Source of the DNA: Mnemiopsis leidyi
Lineage: Eukaryota > Ctenophora > Tentaculata > Lobata > Bolinopsidae
Length of the DNA stretch: 31,807 bases
NCBI GenBank assembly: GCA_000226015.1
Contig: JH152968.1
Coordinates: 182,910-214,716, forward strand
Direction: 5' to 3'
In this document: positions 29,750 through 31,807 of the stretch, in pieces
Position numbering within the stretch: the first letter of the stretch is position 1
How the letters are laid out: every line of letters starts with the position of its first letter
Program-made: the position numbers and the translations under genes
The notes under the pieces: model-generated
The model's input: the letters and a program-made list of their open reading frames with translations, nothing else
Databases searched by the model: none
What the model was told of the DNA's origin: nothing

Positions 29750-30837
29750 TCACTTAACGTGCAATTTAAACAGCAGTTTACTCTGTTTTAACCACATGTC
29801 GTTCTCACACAAAAACACGACGTCCTTCATGTTGATACGGTGACTCCGGAAGCGATGGTTGGTAGGTCCGGCGGAGGTCAGATTGTCCGGGAGGTCGGAC
29901 TTGGGCCGTTTCCGGGAACCGATAGCTGCCAGGGCTGTCTCGTTAGCTTCCCGCTGTCGGATTAACTGTTCCTCCTCCAGAGCAACCTGGTTGTGTTCAC
30001 GTGATAAGGCAAGATGAGGTTATTCGTTTTGTAAAAATGATAAACGACTAACCTTAAGTTACTAGGTTTTTAAAAAATGCCTTTCGCTATTTCATAGCTG
30101 AGTTTATGGAAAACAATCCAATCTCTTAGATTTTCTATCATATAAACGTTTAAAATCTACAAAATGGAACCTGCTTAGCTTTAGCCTTGGCTTCAGAGTT
30201 AGTCTGTTTACTCCGAGACTTGGCCTCCTTCAGGAGCTGAGCTCGTTCTCTCTCTGTCCGCCGTTTTGTCTCTTCCAGCTGGATTTGTTGGAGCACTTTC
30301 AGCTGGGCTCTTACATCACTCACAGCTATGACCTGAGGAGAGATTTGTAGTGCTAAGTTGGAGATAAATCACAAAACAGGTTGATATTGTCGATTCACAG
30401 AGGAAAGAGAAGCAAACAGACGAACAAACAGACACCCAAACAGACAAACAAACAGACGAACAAACAGACGACCAAACAGACACCCAAATAGACAAACAAA
30501 CAGACAAACAAACAGAAAAACAAACAGACGACCAAACAGACGAACAAACAGACGAACAAACAGACGAACAAACAGACTACCAAACAGACGACCAAACAGA
30601 CGACCAAACAGACGAACAAACAGACACTCAAACAGACGCAAACAAGGTATCCACCTGATCGTCTTGCTTTCTGAGATCAAGTCGATTGTGGTTGATAGAA
30701 ACTAGTCGCTCCATGAGATCCTTCATCCGAGCTTCCAAAGCGTGAGACAACATTTGTTTTACGTCCGCAGCAAATGTGCTAACTCCGTGTCTGCGGACAA
30801 TCAGTGTTTCGAAATTGTGTTGCCTTAAGTTTGACAT
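29750..30837 (-). CDS. TAF4: TAF4 (TFIID subunit 4), C-terminal domain, last three exons
   Basis: TAF4 is a core TFIID subunit that pairs with TAF12 through a histone fold and contacts promoter DNA and activators. Exons on the minus strand: about 30837-30655 (left limit uncertain, up to about 30855), 30332-30171 and 29986-29750, with stop TGA at 29750-29752; both introns are phase 0. Exon 1 carries RRHGVSTFAADVKQMLSHAL, matching KRHGLDELHPDVVNYVSHAT of human TAF4. Exon 2 carries SDVRAQLK and then a charged helix ending KSRSKQ. Exon 3 carries EANETALAAIGSRKRPK and the closing RINMKDVVFLCEN, matching ANLTALAAIG and RVNLRDLIFCLEN. The gene is truncated by the window; earlier exons lie to the right of about 30.9 kb. 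TAF4 and TAF4B cannot be told apart here, and most invertebrates have one gene. Confidence 0.9.
30405..30645 (-). repeat. 12-base tandem array, unit like AAACAGACGAAC, after the TAF4 donor
   Basis: About 19 units of 12 bases vary at positions 9-12 (GAAC, GACC, AAAC, ACCC). On the transcribed strand they read GTTTGTCTG repeats, starting about ten bases after the exon donor at 30655. The unit length is a multiple of three, so long Leu/Phe/Val/Cys open frames appear on the minus strand; these are not genes. Confidence 0.92.
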
Positions 30838-31550
30838 ACAGTTAACAGTAATGGCTATTGGTTAACACGTGGTTAAAACATTGTATAGTGAACATTTGGT
30901 TAAGGCTTACTGAACAGGATGATTTATAAGAGATTGAGACAGGGTTACACGATGAGTATGAGAAGTGGAACTGTATGATTTAACTAGGCAGCAAAAATAA
31001 ATTTCCAGATATAAATACCCTACTTAGTACTTTAGTACTATGAACCTTAAAAGGGGCTAACGTGGTCTGAGTAAACTATATTGTAAAAGATAAAGGAGGT
31101 TAAATGAGAGAAGAGCTACAACCCTCATCACCATGCACTATTAAACTTTCATCTATTATTTTTTTGTCACCTTGTTTAAAATACAGAAAAGATGATATAT
31201 AAATTGAAGAATTCAATAACCCAGTCATGCTAACTGTTTTATTTCGCCCTCCAACCAAAACAAAAGTAAAATACAAAATACTGGGATCTCTCAGACCAAG
31301 AGAAGACACCGTGACAAAGTAGCACAGTCAGCCACCACTACAGGTGCTGCGCTGATTAAACAAGGTCAAACCTCAGATCGTGGCAAAGGAAAATGAAATC
31401 AGAGATTTGTCATGAAAACTTGTTTGTAGTTAACCCCTACACCCCCGAGAATGAATTTTCAAATTTACCCCCTAAATCAACTTGTATTGGTCCGAATAAG
31501 AAAAGTATGAAAGGTTTTTGTCTCAATGCTTTTGGTTTTCGAGATATCGC

Positions 31551-31754
31551 GAGGTCGATATATCGACCTCGGGGATTCAACAGGAAAATTTATCTATTTT
31601 CAAAATTTCGAAAATTGCTTGTTCATGAAAGTTTTTAAGCCCCATATGAAACAGCCTCACATATTAAAACAACTGAGGAGAATAATTCTAGTTTTTAGTG
31701 TCTCAGTTATACAGAAGAAGTCAGTTATACTGAGGAGGTCGATATATCGACCTC
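31551..31754. repeat. Two copies of a perfect 20-base palindrome
   Basis: GAGGTCGATATATCGACCTC occurs at 31551-31570 and again at 31735-31754, 184 bases apart, each followed by GGG and a short matching TTCA stretch. Each copy is its own reverse complement. No gene overlaps it with confidence. It could be a binding site for a dimeric protein or the end of a small mobile element. Confidence 0.85.
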
Positions 31755-31807
31755 GGGAGTTTCACTAGGTGAGATAACAAAGTTGGTCATATCAGCCAAT
31801 TTGCCTG

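Noticed and set aside
30316..30680. Minus-strand open frames rich in Leu, Phe, Val and Cys, resembling membrane proteins
   Set aside because: They are translations of the 12-base intronic repeat after the TAF4 donor; all frames look alike.

Overview
This is intron-rich, AT-rich nuclear DNA of a eukaryote, and the gene content points to an invertebrate animal. No long open frame is present. Every convincing gene is a chain of short exons (66-440 bases) joined by GT-AG introns, and the families are those of animal cells: CEPT1-type phosphotransferase, PGAP2/Frag1, mitochondrial ribosomal protein L20, PTPMT1-type phosphatase and TAF4. I cannot name the phylum from this window.

Layout. Plus strand: 2459-4885 is the 3' half of a choline/ethanolamine phosphotransferase gene. 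Plus strand: 7022-8230 is an unrecognised small membrane protein with a block of twelve cysteines next to its membrane segment. Minus strand: 11460-8769 is a complete five-exon PGAP2-like gene that converges on the previous one at a two-way poly(A) signal. Minus strand: 28759-14393, possibly continuing to 12936, is mitochondrial ribosomal protein L20 with very large introns. Plus strand: 24775-27356 is a four-exon PTPMT1-like phosphatase lying wholly inside an L20 intron. Minus strand: about 30850-29750 is the C-terminal end of TAF4. The rest (1-2458, 4886-7021, most of 15-22 kb, 31-31.8 kb) is intron or intergenic DNA full of tandem repeats, with no recognised mobile-element gene.

The most unusual signal is that short tandem repeats sit on the splice sites themselves. 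In four of the six genes a piece made of exon end plus splice signal has been copied 2 to 8 times: an acceptor in CEPT1, a donor in PGAP2, a donor in L20, and both a donor and an acceptor in the PTPMT1-like gene. In PGAP2 the 39-base unit keeps the reading frame, so alternative donors would add blocks of 13 residues. In the other genes extra copies lead to a stop codon. The first exon of PGAP2 is also partly duplicated beside a run of 14 Ns, with only synonymous differences between the copies.

Three of the genes (CEPT1, PGAP2, PTPMT1-like) belong to membrane phospholipid or GPI-lipid metabolism, but nothing in the sequence shows they are co-regulated. Exon boundaries were set by hand from family resemblance, reading phase and GT-AG signals, and have not been tested against transcripts.
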